The notes under the pieces were generated by a model. The model was not told the DNA's origin, searched no databases, and was given only the letters and a program-made list of their open reading frames with translations. The translations under genes and the position numbers were made by a program. Shown here piece after piece: positions 61,939-64,000 of a stretch of 64,000 nucleotides of DNA (positions are counted from its first letter, which is position 1; every line of letters starts with the position of its first letter). This stretch comes from Paramecium octaurelia. Lineage: Eukaryota; Ciliophora; Oligohymenophorea; Peniculida; Parameciidae. The stretch is taken from the NCBI GenBank assembly GCA_905182995.1, contig CAJJDP010000050.1:128877-192876 (forward strand), read 5' to 3'.

Positions 61939-63529
61939 TCAAAATAGGCAGGTCCAAATTGATTTTTCATCGCTTTTATTATTGTTATTTATAGGGAAAA
62001 TTTTATCCAGAGTCAGTTTGAATGCTCCGTCTAATTCAGCATATGTATAAATCGGATTTGCATTTATTCCTATCAAATGAATTTTCTTGGTATCATCAAG
62101 CAAATAATCAAAACCAAAGATTTACATGCAGTATTTCCTTTATCTTCTATTTAATTTGCAGGGAATCAAAGAAATCGTAGCCTTAATTTGAGTCAGTAGA
62201 TCTTATAGAGAGATCCCTTGGGATTCTAAGAATTCTACCAAGCTTTTGTGAGAAATGCCTTATTTTGGTTTAGTATGGGCAAAAGGATCTTCCTAAGTAG
62301 TTTAAATAAAATGGAATACCGAATTAAGATCATAATTGACTGTACAACATCTCCCAGTTGGTTCTGCTGATACAAAAATTTAATTTTCCTAATTAACCAA
62401 AACATTGATTTGGATGTCAAACTTCTTTCCATCATACAACAGAGGATTTGTTATATACTTCTAAATCACAAACTCCTTTTAATCTTTGTATTGTTGAATT
62501 AAAAATGATTGTAATTAATCGAGACTATTTAGTACGGTAGCACTAGATCCAATAGCTGATTTGCAAATCCAAATTTTGGGGACTTCTTGCATTAATTTTG
62601 AAATTTATTTATTATAAGTTTGGCCTCCTTTGTTAGGAACATATACAGAAAATGGAAACTTTGATTGTGTTTCTTTTTGAGGATGATGGGTTATCAAATA
62701 ATCCTAAATAAAATCCAGATCTTCAACCCATTAGGAAATCTTAAAATTCAATACAAATCCTGGTGGTAATACTTTTAATGCTTGTTCTGGGGAAATAGAG
62801 CATAGATTATTGTATAATGATGATTTAGCTGACCATTCATGTTGAAATTCCATTAAATTCACCATTTATCTTTTTGAAACAACGTCTTGTTTTGAGAGAT
62901 TACTAAAATCTAAGAGTTAAGTTAGCCACTATAAATGAGCAAATGAATTATTTGGAACTTCAAACCATTACTAACGAGTACTCAGAACTTGTCTAAGAAG
63001 AGGGTCATTTACTTGCATGGCATAGTTATACTATCTTAATATGGGTATGATTTACTCTGAATTGAATGGGTTTGAGTTCCTTGGGAGGTGAAACATTGAC
63101 AGGTTAAAGAGATGGAATATCAAATTTTTCATTTCTTTTTAATGGGTTGTAATTCTTATCGAAGTATTTGGAGGGTGTTCTATTGCGTGGTTGTTCAGGA
63201 GATGGTTGTTATGATATCTTTTTTTGCGATTGTTGCAAATAATATTATTTAGCTTTAACTCTATTGTATTGCATAATGAGTGCCTCATCATAGGCTTGTA
63301 TAGGTTTTTGCTCATAGTAGGGTTCTTCTCTTTTTTTTAAGTAAGCAATCCTCTTCCTTTGATCCTTCAAGTATTCCTCTATGTTTTAGGCATAGATGTC
63401 CAAACTCTTTACTACATGAGGCTTATGTTATAGCAATTTCTCTAAGGATTGCTTTTACTTTTCATCCTTCTTGCAAAGTGCTTAAAGATTGGGAAATGAA
63501 CTCAAGGACTTTGTTTATTCTTAAAGCAT
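61939..63529 (-). CDS. Second TTL-domain (tubulin-ligase-like) protein
   Basis: About 521 residues. The first 200 are Lys/Gln-rich and coiled. The TTL/ATP-grasp part has I-W-I-C-K-S-A-I-G-S-S-A, F-V-I-Q-K-Y-I-T-N-P-L-L, K-K-F-D-I-Q-I-N-V-L-V and F-G-F-D-Y-L-L-D-D with I-G-I-N-A-N-P. The metal-binding E-x-N of active enzymes is replaced here by G-I-N-A-N-P, so activity is uncertain. One 25-nt intron at 63031-63055 links N- and C-terminal parts; the later ATG at 62865 is internal. Length is divisible by three. Modification type cannot be inferred. Confidence 0.8.
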
Positions 63530-63590
63530 AATGTACTCTATTGAAATATTAATTATTATTTTAGTGGATTATAATATAATAAAAGCTTGA

Positions 63591-64000
63591 TCACATCATT
63601 CTGGTTGTTTTTAATTTATATTCCAAATACATAACAGGTGATTTGCTTGCTTTTGAAGCGTAGGACTTACGTGCGACATTGTTCTCCTTCAATTCATGAT
63701 GAGTTTTATTCTTCTCTCTTCGATCACTCTCTGTGCATATCCTTCTCTCGGTAGACTTAGGTCTTTCTGATATTCTATTCTCAAACCCTCTATTAATCTA
63801 TATGGCAGTTTGGTAATTGTTTTCTTGGGATTTAGTTTTTTTATGGTGAGTACTAGAATTAGGACGATGTTCTGTCGATTAATGTGGTCTATCAACAACT
63901 GATTTAATGCTTTAATGGGTTCGAACTCTTTAAATTTATTATAATTAAGGTTTCTAATTTTTGTTTAGAAGATGATATGTTGTTGTTATTGCGTTGTGTT
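63591..64000 (-). CDS. C-terminal part of a basic, hydrophilic protein (runs off window)
   Basis: Partial gene, minus strand. With TGA as the only stop, a frame enters from the right edge and ends at the TGA at 63593-63591. The visible 136 residues are Lys/Arg/Ser/Asn/Gln-rich (E-R-P-K-S-T-E-R-R, K-A-S-K-S-P-V) with no known motif, and look disordered. The start and any introns lie beyond 64000. Confidence 0.6.

Noticed and set aside
62235-62435. 66-residue minus-strand frame
   Set aside because: Alternative frame inside the second TTL gene, which is continuous across it.
1-64000. tRNA genes, telomeric repeats, transposons and viral elements
   Set aside because: No GGTTCGA-type T-loop in a foldable context, no C4A2/C3A3 repeat run, and no transposase, reverse transcriptase or capsid motif was seen.

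Overview
This window is a ciliate macronuclear chromosome segment, most likely from Paramecium. Read with the standard code it seems to hold only short open frames. Read with TGA as the only stop and TAA/TAG as glutamine (ciliate nuclear code), it resolves into 29 complete protein genes plus one partial gene at the right edge. Supporting signs are the very high A+T content, spacers that are often only 14-170 bp, and dozens of tiny introns of about 20-37 nt. Most introns start GTA and end TAG, with a minority starting GTT/GTG or ending AAG, CAG or GAG. All models were read by eye, and introns were placed where they restore frame, remove a TGA and fit the borders. In nearly every model the spliced length is an exact multiple of three.

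Layout. 3-12184(-): giant coiled-coil protein with near-identical 318-residue tandem repeats. 12185-14915: long stretch without a confident gene. 14916-16040(-): two-repeat Myb protein. 17219-18092(-): phospholipid scramblase. 19013-21040(+): MORN-repeat protein. 21055-22012(-): 3-ketoacyl-CoA reductase-type SDR. 22310-23991(+): TTL-like ligase. 24025-28882(+): coiled-coil/EF-hand protein interrupted by an assembly duplication around the single N at 26160. 28902-30176(+): alpha/beta hydrolase with a UIM. 30191-31289(-): coiled coil. 32241-36074(-): five-IQ-motif protein. 36173-36848(-): unknown. 37028-38770(-): hormone-sensitive-lipase-like. 38938-40510(+): STPGR/SHIPPO. 40529-41400(-): RanBP1-domain FG protein. 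41513-43193(-): ubiquitin-like C terminus. 43356-44201(-): unknown. 44220-46070(-): SWI3/SMARCC. 46124-46640(+): NDUFA8-like. 46637-47466(+): Gln/Asn-rich. 47554-49114(-): PDI. 49187-49732(+): unknown. 50554-52135(+): AGC-type kinase. 52288-57232(+): Sec7 ARF-GEF. 57269-58172(-): coiled coil. 58692-59744(-): AGC kinase. 60132-61335(+): Glo3-type ArfGAP. 61354-61884(-): NAT9. 61939-63529(-): second TTL protein. 63591-64000(-): partial gene.

There is no operon logic; this is an ordinary compact ciliate housekeeping region. Several genes fit ciliary or cytoskeletal biology (two TTL ligases, STPGR, MORN, IQ and EF-hand coiled coils), and an ARF activator and an ARF GAP lie about 3 kb apart. I saw no tRNA, rRNA, CRISPR array, transposon or viral element. 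I found no clearly new system. The points most worth a second look are the giant repeat gene, the ubiquitin-like domain ending Gly-Gly plus a three-residue tail, the hydrolase-UIM fusion, the variant splice sites and the assembly error.
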